A DNA stretch of 64,000 nucleotides from Verrucomicrobiales bacterium (GTDB lineage: Bacteria > Verrucomicrobiota > Verrucomicrobiia > Limisphaerales > UBA11358): the NCBI GenBank assembly GCA_028712475.1, contig JAQTQB010000007.1:62001-126000 (forward strand), in the 5' to 3' direction. Positions 44,128 through 53,399 of the stretch are shown one piece after another. Position 1 is the stretch's first letter. Each line of letters begins with the position of its first letter. Below the pieces are notes generated by a model. That model ran no database searches and was not told the DNA's origin. It saw only the letters and a program-made list of their open reading frames with translations. Both the position numbers and the translations under genes were made by a program.

Positions 44128-45270
44128 GTGTTGACTGACATTAAATCCCTGCTCCGCGAAGAACTCGAAGCCCAGTTCAAAACCTGGGAACAGCCTGTTT
44201 ATCGCGTCACGCAATTGCTCGAATGGCTTTACGTCCGCCACGTCACGACCTGGGACGCAATGACGAACCTGCCAAAAAAATTGCGCATGCAGTTGTCGGA
44301 AAGTTATTCGCTCCAATCACTCGAACTCGTCCGCAAGCAGGGTTCGCGCGACATCACGCAAAAATTTCTCTGGAAGCTGGCCGATGGAGCATTCATCGAA
44401 AGCGTCTTGATCCCGGCCAACCCCGCGCTTTACGGCGAGGCGAGCGACCGCCACACGCTCTGTGTTTCCACGCAGGTCGGCTGCGCCTACGGCTGCAAAT
44501 TTTGCGCGAGCGGCCTCGACGGCTGGAAACGCAACCTCGCGCCGAATGAAATCGTGGAACAGGTTCTGGCCATCGAACGATGGAATGAAACCAGTGCGGA
44601 ACGCGAAGTGCGGAGTGCAGAATCGCCAAAGGATTCTATTCCGCACTCCGCGCTCGCAGCTCCGCGCTTGATCAACAACCTCGTCATCATGGGCATGGGC
44701 GAACCGCTGGCGAACTACGAGAATCTGCTCAAGGCGTTGCGAATCCTGAACGCGCCGTGGGGCGGCGGCATCGGCGCGCGGAAAATCACCATTTCCACCA
44801 GCGGCCTCGTGCCGCAGATCCGCCGGCTCGCGGACGAACCGGAGCAATTCCGCCTCGCCATTTCGCTCCATGGTGCGACCGATGAAGTCCGCCAGCGCAT
44901 CATGCCTGTCAACCGCAAATACCCGCTCAAGGAACTCACCGCCGCGCTTGAATATTATCAGGCGCAAAAAGACCGGATGATCACGTTTGAATATATTTTG
45001 ATCAAAGGCGTGAATGATGCGATTGAACAAACTCATCCGCTCGGCGCGCTCGCCCGCCATTTGCGCGCGAAAGTAAATTTGATTCCCTACAACAAAGTCG
45101 AAGGGCTGAAATGGGAACGTCCGGGCGAAGAAGTTTGCGAAGATTTTCTAGCCGCGCTGGAAAAACAGCGGATTCCCGCCACGCTCCGCCGCGAAAAAGG
45201 CCATGACATTGATGCCGCGTGCGGACAATTGCGGCTGAAGACGGAGCGCGAATTTGCGAAGACGGAATGA
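44128..45270 (+). CDS. rlmN: 23S rRNA (adenine2503-C2)-methyltransferase RlmN, with repeat insertion
   Basis: A 380-residue radical SAM methyltransferase. Start is GTG 44128. The 4Fe-4S cluster motif is C119-x3-C123-x2-C126 in VGCAYGCKFCASG; the mechanistic cysteine near the end is in DIDAACGQ. Residues 156-181 are encoded by a heptamer palindrome inserted in frame at a loop before LVIMGMGEP; the usual length is about 340-360, so the insertion explains the excess. The enzyme should modify 23S rRNA and tRNA. A copy of its last 40 codons sits at 58250-58390. Confidence 0.96.
   Translation: MLTDIKSLLREELEAQFKTWEQPVYRVTQLLEWLYVRHVTTWDAMTNLPKKLRMQLSESYSLQSLELVRKQGSRDITQKFLWKLADGAFIESVLIPANPALYGEASDRHTLCVSTQVGCAYGCKFCASGLDGWKRNLAPNEIVEQVLAIERWNETSAEREVRSAESPKDSIPHSALAAPRLINNLVIMGMGEPLANYENLLKALRILNAPWGGGIGARKITISTSGLVPQIRRLADEPEQFRLAISLHGATDEVRQRIMPVNRKYPLKELTAALEYYQAQKDRMITFEYILIKGVNDAIEQTHPLGALARHLRAKVNLIPYNKVEGLKWERPGEEVCEDFLAALEKQRIPATLRREKGHDIDAACGQLRLKTEREFAKTE
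44594..44669. repeat. Heptamer-repeat palindrome inserted in frame in rlmN
   Basis: The left arm is GTGCGGA, ACGCGAA, GTGCGGA, GTGCAGA (44594-44621). The right arm is ATTCCGC, ACTCCGC, GCTCGCA, GCTCCGC (44638-44665). The period is 7 in both arms and they are inverted (44643-44651 pairs with 44610-44618). It is translated as RlmN residues 156-181. Confidence 0.85.
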
Positions 45271-45366
45271 CCGGTTCGCTCGATTTCCCGGTTGTCGGCA
45301 TTTTTCCATTTCCCGCAACTTTGTTCGTGACAACGGACTGGGTAAGTTGTCTGTTTATGAAAAGTC

Positions 45367-46785
45367 ATGCGCGACCAGTCTTCAAGGCAAGAAACCACTG
45401 CGGACGCAAGTCACTCTCACGCGCTCCAAAGCTTCGAGCGTCGGCTGGTGCGATTACTGGCTGTGCGGAACGCCGTTCAATGGATGACGTTGTGGTTCTT
45501 CATATGGGGCGTGGGCGTCCTGGCTATGCGCATCGCCGGAGTGACACAAACCGAATGGCTGGGGCTGGGTTTGTTCGGGATTGCTCCGCTCTTCATCCTG
45601 GCCGTCCTGCATGCCCGCCGGCAAAAACCTGATTTCACCAAAATCCGCGCCAGCTACGACCAAGTGACCGCTTGTGGTGGCGTGATGATGGCTGAAGAAG
45701 CGGCTGACATGAGTGTTTGGCAGTCGCAAATGCCTCCAGCCCTCACACCCCGACTCCGCTGGGATAGCGGACGAATGATGACCCTGCTCTGTATCTCGGC
45801 GCTGTTTGTAGCGACCGCCTTGTTGTTGCCCGAACGGCTGACCAATCTCACCCATCATCATTCGCTGGAGATCGGCCAGATCGTGGAACAATTACAGGCC
45901 GAAGTGCAGACACTCGCGCAGGAAAAAATTTTGGAAGTGAAGAAGGCCGATGAACTGGAACAACAGCTGGCGTCGATGAAAAAGGATTCCTCCGGGCTTG
46001 ACCCGAACAAGACTTGGGAAGCGCTGGATCACATGAAGGAGGCTAACGCTGACCTCGCCAAACAAGCCGCGGAAGAAGCACTGAACAAGACCGCCGAACT
46101 GACCCAAGCACAGACTCTCGCCAACGCCATGCAGGAGGCGGCGGAGTCCGGCATGAGCCAGGATACCGCCACGCAAGCCGCGCAAACACTGGCCGGAATG
46201 ATTAAAGCAGCGAAGCTCGAAGAAGGTTTATTAAACGGTGAAATCCCGCCAGAATTGTTGACCGACCTGAGCGGCTTGAACAAGGAGCAGATGGAAAAGC
46301 TGATGAGCGCCCTGCAGTTCAACAAGGACGCGCTGGGCAAAACCCTCGGCAAGCTGGCGGCGTTGAAAATGATTGATCCGACCATGCTCGGCAAATGCAC
46401 GAGCGCCGGGCTATGCAAGAATCCTGGTGCACTGGCAGATTTTCTCTCCAGCTGCACCAATGGTGCCGAGGCCACCGACCTGATGATGTCTTATTGCCGC
46501 GGCGGTGTTTCGCGCGGGAGAGGTGATGCGATGATGACATGGAAAGATGAATCTTCTGCGGATGGCGCGAAGTTTAAAGAAGAAGCGCTGCCTGCATCCA
46601 CCCATCTTTCGGATGCACAGTTCGTCGGCGTCAGCAAAGCCGCGCCCGAGTTGAGCGGCCAGGAGGTTCAAGCCGAACACGGCGCGCTGGCCAGCACCGA
46701 AGGCAGCGGCGGCTCCGCCCATTCGCAAATTATTTTACCCGAACACAAACAGGCGGTGCAGAATTTTTTCAAGCGCGACGAATAA
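45367..46785 (+). CDS. Membrane protein with long coiled coil, first gene of the MoxR/VWA operon
   Basis: A 472-residue protein with three likely transmembrane helices (about 38-58, 62-82 and 138-155) and a cytoplasmic or periplasmic helical coiled-coil region (165-330; QLQAEVQTLAQEKILEVKKADELEQQ). The C-terminal 120 residues are Gly/Ser-rich with CTSAGLCKNP and CRGG. I do not recognise a family. Its position 15 nt before MoxR and the same pattern of membrane anchoring as the VWA partners argue that it belongs to the complex. Confidence 0.8.
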   Translation: MRDQSSRQETTADASHSHALQSFERRLVRLLAVRNAVQWMTLWFFIWGVGVLAMRIAGVTQTEWLGLGLFGIAPLFILAVLHARRQKPDFTKIRASYDQVTACGGVMMAEEAADMSVWQSQMPPALTPRLRWDSGRMMTLLCISALFVATALLLPERLTNLTHHHSLEIGQIVEQLQAEVQTLAQEKILEVKKADELEQQLASMKKDSSGLDPNKTWEALDHMKEANADLAKQAAEEALNKTAELTQAQTLANAMQEAAESGMSQDTATQAAQTLAGMIKAAKLEEGLLNGEIPPELLTDLSGLNKEQMEKLMSALQFNKDALGKTLGKLAALKMIDPTMLGKCTSAGLCKNPGALADFLSSCTNGAEATDLMMSYCRGGVSRGRGDAMMTWKDESSADGAKFKEEALPASTHLSDAQFVGVSKAAPELSGQEVQAEHGALASTEGSGGSAHSQIILPEHKQAVQNFFKRDE

Positions 46786-46800
46786 TTAATCACACCCTCC

Positions 46801-47841
46801 ATGTCTCAATCTCAAGTGATCTTAAAGCCGGAAGAATTGCAACCTGCCTCCGAGCTGGTGCGCAAAACTTTGGAGCAACTCGACCGCATTTTACTCGGTC
46901 GCAAGGAACTTCACCGCCTGGTGCTCATCGGTATTCTGAGCCGGGGGCACATTCTATTTGAAGGCCTACCGGGTCTTGGTAAAACTGCGCTGGTCCGCAC
47001 CGTCGGCCAGATCCTCAAGCTGGATTTCAAGCGCATCCAGTTCACGCCCGACCTTATGCCTGGCGATGTGCTGGGCACGCATATCTTGCAGGAAACCGGT
47101 TCCGGCAAGCGTGAACTTGCCTTCCAGCCCGGGCCGGTGTTCACGAACATCCTGCTCGCGGATGAGATCAACCGCGCCTCGCCAAAGACACAGTCAGCCA
47201 TGCTCGAAACGATGCAGGAAAATTGCGTGACACTGCTCGGCACCACGCGTTCCCTGCCCCAGCCATTCTTCGTGCTGGCCAGCCAGAATCCGATCGAACT
47301 TGAAGGAACGTATCCGCTGCCCGAAGCGCAATTGGACCGTTTTCTGTTCCGGCTGATGTTCGAACAAGTGGATGCTGATGTGCTGGACGCGATCATTTCC
47401 GAACGCCGTCGCGGCGAACTGCCTGCGCCGACGTGGCAGATGGAGCGTGACCAGTTGAAAACATTGTTCCAGACGATGGGAAGAATTTATTTGCCCCATC
47501 CCGTTTCGCGTTACATCGCCCGGCTGGTTTCCGCCACGCATCCCGGCAGCACGGAAGCGACGGAACCGGTAAACAAATATGTCAGCTACGGTGCCTCGCC
47601 GCGCGCCGCCATCGCCATCGCCGAGGCGGCCCGAGGTCACGCGCTCGTGGCCGGACGACCAAGCGTCGGTTTCGAGGATGTGAAGGTTGTGGCGCAGCCG
47701 GTGTTGAACCACCGCTTGATTTTGAATTATCAGGCGCGCTTCGATCGCATGACAGCTTCAAAACTAGTGAGCGAGTTGCTGGGCCAATTGGATGAGACCG
47801 GCTTGAACCTGCCCAAGGATGTTGAACTGGCGAATGCTTGA
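46801..47841 (+). CDS. MoxR-type AAA+ ATPase
   Basis: A 346-residue AAA+ protein: Walker A GLPGLGKTA (about 55-63), Walker B ILLADEINRASPKTQ, sensor SQNPIELEGTYPLPEAQLDRF and the C-terminal AAA lid. MoxR ATPases act as chaperones for maturation or activation of VWA proteins, and here VWA genes lie downstream in the same operon. The next gene starts 1 nt after its stop (47839-47841 to 47843). Confidence 0.97.
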   Translation: MSQSQVILKPEELQPASELVRKTLEQLDRILLGRKELHRLVLIGILSRGHILFEGLPGLGKTALVRTVGQILKLDFKRIQFTPDLMPGDVLGTHILQETGSGKRELAFQPGPVFTNILLADEINRASPKTQSAMLETMQENCVTLLGTTRSLPQPFFVLASQNPIELEGTYPLPEAQLDRFLFRLMFEQVDADVLDAIISERRRGELPAPTWQMERDQLKTLFQTMGRIYLPHPVSRYIARLVSATHPGSTEATEPVNKYVSYGASPRAAIAIAEAARGHALVAGRPSVGFEDVKVVAQPVLNHRLILNYQARFDRMTASKLVSELLGQLDETGLNLPKDVELANA

Positions 47842-47842
47842 A

Positions 47843-50083
47843 ATGAAATCTGTCCTTAACCTGTTCCGGTCTGGAATCAGCATTGCAACATTCGCCCTGT
47901 TTCCTGCTTTGGTGGTTGCGGAAGATTTCGGAGACATCTCGGTCTCGGCGCAGTCCCTGTATTCGGGCAACACTTATCATGGCTACGGCGAAACCCGCGT
48001 GACGTTGCAGAACCATTCGCCCGCCAAAACCCATACGGTCACGCTGGCCTATCCGAACAATTCCTGGAATTCAGGCAACAGCATTGACCGGTTGTCACGG
48101 ACGGTCACGTTGGCACCCGGTGCAAGACTCGTCGTGCCGCTCATGCAACCGCCGCTTCCGGCCAACGGGAATGGCTTGATGCGTGTGGGGGTTGACGGTG
48201 AAGGCGGAGAACCGGATTTAGTCCGCCTGCCAAACGCCAACCACCACATGGATGCCAGCCGCGCTTACAGCGGAGCCAGTTTGCCGGCTGTGGCGTTCAT
48301 CAGCCGCAATCTGGACTATGATGCCGCCGCGCGCGTGTTGAATTCGGGACGCGGGCAGTTTTCGGCGGCGATGGCCACGGACGCACCGGATTCCGGCGGA
48401 AGGACGGGTTTTAGCCCCACGGCATGGATGCCCGACACCCGGCGTTACGGAGACACCAACTGGCTCGAACTGGATTATGCGCCACCAATGAAGGCCGAAC
48501 GGGTTTTGATCTATCACACGCAACCGCTGCCATCCTTGGGAGCCGTCATTTTGGTCGGCGTTTCGGGAACCAATGCCGCCCGCTGTTCCATGTCCGGCGG
48601 GGCTGCGGTTACGCGTAGAAGGGATGAGACGGAATTTACTTTTCCCACCACCGTTGAACCGGTGAAGTCGGTGCGCCTTGAATTTGGCAAGGCTCCACCT
48701 TCAAACATCGGGATTGATGCTGTCGAACTCATAGGTTCCTCCGGCAGCGCGTGGGCCTCCGACGCCCGCGCCAGCAGCGATAACAGCGCCGCCTCATCTT
48801 CGCGTGGTTCAGGTTTGAATTCCGCCGAAAGCCTGCGTGCCGAAGCGCCGGTGTCCGAGTGGAGCGAAGACTGGCTGGCCTATACGCCGTTCGAGATCAT
48901 CATGCTCAACTCGATGGATTTCAGTTCCTCGCCTCCTTCCGTGATTTCTGCGCTCCGGAAATACATGCAGGCCGGCGGCTGCATGGTAATATTCGGCAAA
49001 GACACGCTACCCGCCAACTGGCGTTCGTCATCACAAACCAGCCTGCCGGATGGCGTGGAATATGATGTCGGGCTGGGCCGCTGCTTCGTCATCACGAAGG
49101 ACAACCTTGCGGTGCTCGATCCCAAAACAACGCAAATTTTGCGCGACACAGCTGCCACCTCGGCACGCTACTGGCAGTCATTGCCCGCCAGTAGCGACGC
49201 GGCAAACGGTGTGTTTTCTGTGGTGGAAAATCTGAAAATCCCCGTGCGCGGCATCGTGATCATCATGCTGACGTTTGTCATTGTCATTGGTCCGGTGAAC
49301 ATCATCCTGCTCAACCGCCGCAACCGCCGCACCTGGATGCTCTGGACGATTCCAGCCATCTCGTTCGTCACCACGTTGATTGTTTTTGCCTACAGCCTGT
49401 TCCGGGAAGGCATCACGCCAGACACACGCATCGGTGGCCTGACGGTGCTGGATCAGGTCAATCAACAGGCCGCCACCGTGGGCGTCACAGCATTCTACTG
49501 TCCGCTCACACCGAACGGCGGTCTAAGGTTTGATTATGAAACCGAAGCCACCCCGCTGATTCATGTGGGGTATGAGAATTCTGGCAGTCGGCGTGAGGTG
49601 GATTGGACACAGACGCAGCTTTTCCGGCGCGGCTGGGTTTCAGCCCGCGTCCCGGCGCATTTCCATCTGCGAAAATCCGAAACGCGGCGCGAACGACTGC
49701 AGGTCATCCATGAGAATGGGCAACTCTCCGTGGTGAACGGCCTCGGCGCACCGGTGAAATCGCTCTGGCTTGCCGATGCTAGTGGCAAGATTTATCAGGC
49801 GGATAACATCGCCGCCGGTCAAAAAGCTAGGTTGATGCCATCTGACCAGCCTGGCGTTTCCGAACGAAAAGGTGCCCGCGGCCTTTTTCAGGACATTGGT
49901 TTTACGGCTCGACCTGATTCGCTAAAGGTCAATGCTGGTAAATATCTGGAACCGGACACCTACATCGTCCAACTGGACGGCAATCCGTTCATTGAAAATG
50001 CGTTGGGTTCCGCCGCCAACCCCAAACGCACCCGCACCGACGGCGTGGTTTTTGGAATCCTTGCCACCACTGACGCACCATGA
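47843..50083 (+). CDS. Large exported membrane protein of the MoxR/VWA operon
   Basis: A 746-residue protein. ATG 47843 gives a signal peptide (LFRSGISIATFALFPALVVA); earlier in-frame starts at 47819 and 47834 overlap the MoxR gene. A big extracytoplasmic part (about 25-470) is followed by two transmembrane helices (about 475-500 and 505-530; VIVIGPVNIILLNRRNRR) and a further 200-residue domain. I do not recognise a named family, but such proteins recur in this cluster type. Its stop overlaps the ABC ATPase start as ATGA. Confidence 0.85.
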   Translation: MKSVLNLFRSGISIATFALFPALVVAEDFGDISVSAQSLYSGNTYHGYGETRVTLQNHSPAKTHTVTLAYPNNSWNSGNSIDRLSRTVTLAPGARLVVPLMQPPLPANGNGLMRVGVDGEGGEPDLVRLPNANHHMDASRAYSGASLPAVAFISRNLDYDAAARVLNSGRGQFSAAMATDAPDSGGRTGFSPTAWMPDTRRYGDTNWLELDYAPPMKAERVLIYHTQPLPSLGAVILVGVSGTNAARCSMSGGAAVTRRRDETEFTFPTTVEPVKSVRLEFGKAPPSNIGIDAVELIGSSGSAWASDARASSDNSAASSSRGSGLNSAESLRAEAPVSEWSEDWLAYTPFEIIMLNSMDFSSSPPSVISALRKYMQAGGCMVIFGKDTLPANWRSSSQTSLPDGVEYDVGLGRCFVITKDNLAVLDPKTTQILRDTAATSARYWQSLPASSDAANGVFSVVENLKIPVRGIVIIMLTFVIVIGPVNIILLNRRNRRTWMLWTIPAISFVTTLIVFAYSLFREGITPDTRIGGLTVLDQVNQQAATVGVTAFYCPLTPNGGLRFDYETEATPLIHVGYENSGSRREVDWTQTQLFRRGWVSARVPAHFHLRKSETRRERLQVIHENGQLSVVNGLGAPVKSLWLADASGKIYQADNIAAGQKARLMPSDQPGVSERKGARGLFQDIGFTARPDSLKVNAGKYLEPDTYIVQLDGNPFIENALGSAANPKRTRTDGVVFGILATTDAP

Positions 50084-51021
50084 AAGTCCAGGTTAAAAAT
50101 CTAAGGAAGGAATTCGGCAAGACCGTGGCCGTGGACAACATTTCCTTCGCATTCGACTCCGGCCACATCTTTGGCTTCGTCGGCCCTAACGGCGCGGGCA
50201 AGACCACGACCATGCGCATCATCTCCACCATTGAGGAACCGACTGAAGGTGATGTCCTGTTGAATGGCATTTCCGTTTGCGAAGAACCGGAACTCGCCCG
50301 TCGCACCGTCGGTTATGTGCCGGACACCCTGCCCGCCCACGCGGACATCACCGTCCATGAATATCTGGATTTCTACGCGCGAGCTTATGGATTGCGCGGC
50401 AAGAAACGCACACAAGCCGTCGAGGCGATCGAGGAATTCACCAACGTCACCGGCATCCGTGAGAAACATCTCAAGGCGCTATCCAAAGGCATGAAACAGC
50501 GCGTCAGCCTGGGGCGCGCGCTGGTGTATGATCCCGATGTTTTGATCCTCGATGAACCGGCTGCGGGGCTGGACCCACGTGCTCGCGTCGAATTGCGCGA
50601 GTTGCTCATGCTGCTGGCTGAGCGCAAGAAAGCCATCCTCATCAGTTCGCACATCCTCACCGAGCTGACGGAGATCTGCAACGGCGTGGTCATCATCGAG
50701 CGCGGCAAAATCCTGGAGACCGGCACGATTGATGATGTGCTCAAGAAAAGCACGCCGCGCCGCACGGTGGCCATCCGGCTGCTTGAAGGCAACAATCACC
50801 AGAATCCACAACTGCTCAAGGAGCTGTTGCAGACGCCGTTCGTCGAGAACGCGCGTGACGTGGCAAACGAGATTCATTTCGAGTTGACCGGCGATGAGGC
50901 CGCCGCGTGCGACATCCTGGGAGAATTGATCGCCAAAAAATTCAAGATCATCGAATTCCGCCAAACCAAGGTCAATCTGGAGGACATCTTTATGAACGTC
51001 ACCAAAGGAGGCGTGCAATGA
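50080..51021 (+). CDS. ABC transporter ATP-binding protein (ABC-2 type)
   Basis: A 313-residue ATPase with Walker A GPNGAGKTTT (about 35-44), signature LSKGMKQRVSLGRAL and Walker B VLILDEPAAGLDPRAR. The C-terminal 90 residues are an accessory domain often found in exporter ATPases. It overlaps both neighbours by ATGA. With the following permease it should form an exporter, possibly related to gliding-motility or secretion-type ABC-2 systems found next to VWA clusters. Confidence 0.95.
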   Translation: MKVQVKNLRKEFGKTVAVDNISFAFDSGHIFGFVGPNGAGKTTTMRIISTIEEPTEGDVLLNGISVCEEPELARRTVGYVPDTLPAHADITVHEYLDFYARAYGLRGKKRTQAVEAIEEFTNVTGIREKHLKALSKGMKQRVSLGRALVYDPDVLILDEPAAGLDPRARVELRELLMLLAERKKAILISSHILTELTEICNGVVIIERGKILETGTIDDVLKKSTPRRTVAIRLLEGNNHQNPQLLKELLQTPFVENARDVANEIHFELTGDEAAACDILGELIAKKFKIIEFRQTKVNLEDIFMNVTKGGVQ

Positions 51022-52523
51022 GCATCGCCGGCATCAAGCGGCATTTTACCAACTGGCGCGAGTGGGAATTCAACCCCATCGTGATCAAGGAACTCCGGCA
51101 GGGCGTCCGCAGCTGGACCGTCACAGGCATGTTGATGTTGTTCCTCGTGGTGCTGTTCATCGCCTCGGTCGGGTTCCTCGTCACTCAAAGTTTTAACGCA
51201 AGTCCTGACCTGGCTCTAGGCGGCTCGATGTTCTCCACCTTTATAGTGATTCTGGCCGGCGCGAGCTTTTTCTTCATCCCGCTTTATATCGGCGTCCGGG
51301 TGGCTTCCGAACGGCAGGACAACAACCCCGACCTGCTGTATGTCACCACGTTGTCACCGGCCCGGATTATTTTTGGAAAGTTTCTATGCGGCGCTTACAT
51401 CGCTTTGCTTTTCTTCAGCGCCTGCATGCCGTTCATGGCGTTCACCAATCTGTTGCGCGGCGTGGATCTGCCGACGGTGTTTTTCATTCTTGGTTTCCTG
51501 TTCCTGGTCGTCTGTGCGGCAAACATGATCGCCATCTTTCTGGCCTGCCTGCCCGTGAGCCGGCCTTTCCGCTTTTTGTTCATTCTTTACAGCGTCTTCC
51601 AGTCAATTGCCTTAATCAGCTCGCTGGTGGCGACGTCTTTTCGTATGATGCGCTCCGGCATCGGGGCGATGATGGCCGGGCGCGATTTCTGGATCGGCAC
51701 GCTAACCGTGGTCGGCATCGGCGTGGCAGCCACCGGCCTTTTTTTTGTCATGGCCGTGGCGCTCATTTCACCGCAATCGACCAATCGCGCGCTGCCGGTG
51801 CGGATCTACCTCACCATCATCTGGCTGCTGGCCGGGTTAGTCAGCTTTGGCTGGGTCGTTCAGACTGGGGACGTGCGTCTGATGTCAGCGTGGACTTATC
51901 CGACATTCATCGTGATGATGCTCGCCCTGCTCGTAGCCATCAGCAATGCCGACCAGCTTAGCCTGCGTGTGCGCCGCACGATTCCGCAGTCGGGTTTGAA
52001 ACGCGTGGCGGCCTTTTTCTTTTTCAACGGCGCAGCGGGTGGCCTGATCTGGGTGGCGGCGATTATGGCCCTGACATTTTCCGCAACCAAAACACTCCTG
52101 CTCGCGTTCCCGACCAGCGCAACCACCGGTGACGAAAATGAAAGCTGGTTTACCACGACGGCGATCTATGCTTTTGCCTACGCGCTCACCGCCTTGCTGA
52201 TTCATCGAAAATTTCTGCCAAAGCGTCCGCACAAGCTCGCCGGACTGCTGGCGGTTCTGCTGGCCGGGGCCTGGGCCATCGTCCCAAGCATTGTTTTGTT
52301 TTTTCTGAATCAACTTTCATGGAAATCTGTGGAGGGGCTGCAGCTGGGCAATATGTTCAATGTCACTCCCCGCCTCGACACGGGCCAGCGGCTGCTGCAT
52401 TTCATCTTTGCGACAATCTGGCTGGTGATTATGGTGCTGTTGAACGCGAAATGGTTTCTGGCGCAGGTGAAGAATTTCCACCCTCTTCAGCGTGACGTTG
52501 CACCGCCGCCGATGCTGGAATGA
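51018..52523 (+). CDS. ABC-2 type permease
   Basis: A 501-residue membrane protein with about twelve hydrophobic helices. ATG 51018 overlaps the ATPase stop; the longer frame to 50907 lies inside the ATPase gene. It opens with a cytoplasmic segment EWEFNPIVIKELRQGVRSW, typical of ABC-2 permeases, then helix 1 (TGMLMLFLVVLFIASVGF). It pairs with the preceding ATPase. The DUF58 gene follows after 9 nt. Confidence 0.9.
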   Translation: MSIAGIKRHFTNWREWEFNPIVIKELRQGVRSWTVTGMLMLFLVVLFIASVGFLVTQSFNASPDLALGGSMFSTFIVILAGASFFFIPLYIGVRVASERQDNNPDLLYVTTLSPARIIFGKFLCGAYIALLFFSACMPFMAFTNLLRGVDLPTVFFILGFLFLVVCAANMIAIFLACLPVSRPFRFLFILYSVFQSIALISSLVATSFRMMRSGIGAMMAGRDFWIGTLTVVGIGVAATGLFFVMAVALISPQSTNRALPVRIYLTIIWLLAGLVSFGWVVQTGDVRLMSAWTYPTFIVMMLALLVAISNADQLSLRVRRTIPQSGLKRVAAFFFFNGAAGGLIWVAAIMALTFSATKTLLLAFPTSATTGDENESWFTTTAIYAFAYALTALLIHRKFLPKRPHKLAGLLAVLLAGAWAIVPSIVLFFLNQLSWKSVEGLQLGNMFNVTPRLDTGQRLLHFIFATIWLVIMVLLNAKWFLAQVKNFHPLQRDVAPPPMLE

Positions 52524-52532
52524 TATTTACCA

Positions 52533-53399
52533 ATGAACCCCGCACTTCGACACGCCTTGGGCGACGGTGAACAGATCGGCATCCGCTACGCCCTCCAGAT
52601 CCCGCAGGTCGCCGCCGGCGGTCTGATGGGTTCCCGCGCCGGCCGTCGCAGCGGCAGTTCGATTGATTTCCAGGATTATCGCGAATACCAGCCCGGCGAC
52701 GATCTGCGCTTTATTGACTGGGGCATCTACGCCCGCACCGACCGTTTGACGGTTAAGCTTTATCGCGAGGAGGTCATTCCGCATCTGGATTTGGTTCTCG
52801 ACGGCTCGCGTTCGATGAATCTCGAAGGCACGGCCAAGGCAAGTGCGACCGCAAAACTTTCCGCTTTGCTCGCCACCGCCGCCGCCAATGCGCAATGCAC
52901 CCAGGCCGTCTGGCTTTCCGGCGAAGGTTTTCAACGGCTCGCCAACGACACGCTCACCCCCTCCGCCTGGGACAAGCTGGAACTCGACAGCAAACGCACG
53001 CTCGACCAGTCCTTTGACATTCTTTCCCCCAAGCTCCGCCGCCTTGGCGTGCGCGTGCTCATCAGCGATTTGCTCTGGCCGGGCGAGCCGTTGCAGATTT
53101 TGCGCCGGTTGCGTGATGGCGCGGCGGCCTTGTTCGTGCTCCAATTGCTCGGCCGCGACGACGCCACCCCACCCGAACATGGGAACCTGCGCGTGGTGGA
53201 TAGTGAGACCGGCGAAGAGAGTGAAATCTACATTGATTCCAGCATCGCGAAGCAATACGCCGACAATCTCGCGTCATTGCAACAATCCTGGGCCGACGCC
53301 TGCCGCCAATCCGGCGCGCACATGACCACGCTCATCGCAGAGGATTTTGAAAGCAGCCTGGGCGAACTGGAGGCAATTCAACTCCTGGTTCCGGCATGA
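52533..53399 (+). CDS. DUF58 domain protein
   Basis: A 288-residue cytosolic protein with the DUF58 signature GSRAGRRSGSSIDFQDYREYQPGDDLR (about 32-58) and DWGIYARTDRLTVKLY; a VWA-like half follows with LDGSRSMN. DUF58 proteins accompany MoxR and VWA genes in nearly all bacteria, with unclear function. Its stop overlaps the next ATG (ATGA at 53396-53399). Confidence 0.95.
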   Translation: MNPALRHALGDGEQIGIRYALQIPQVAAGGLMGSRAGRRSGSSIDFQDYREYQPGDDLRFIDWGIYARTDRLTVKLYREEVIPHLDLVLDGSRSMNLEGTAKASATAKLSALLATAAANAQCTQAVWLSGEGFQRLANDTLTPSAWDKLELDSKRTLDQSFDILSPKLRRLGVRVLISDLLWPGEPLQILRRLRDGAAALFVLQLLGRDDATPPEHGNLRVVDSETGEESEIYIDSSIAKQYADNLASLQQSWADACRQSGAHMTTLIAEDFESSLGELEAIQLLVPA

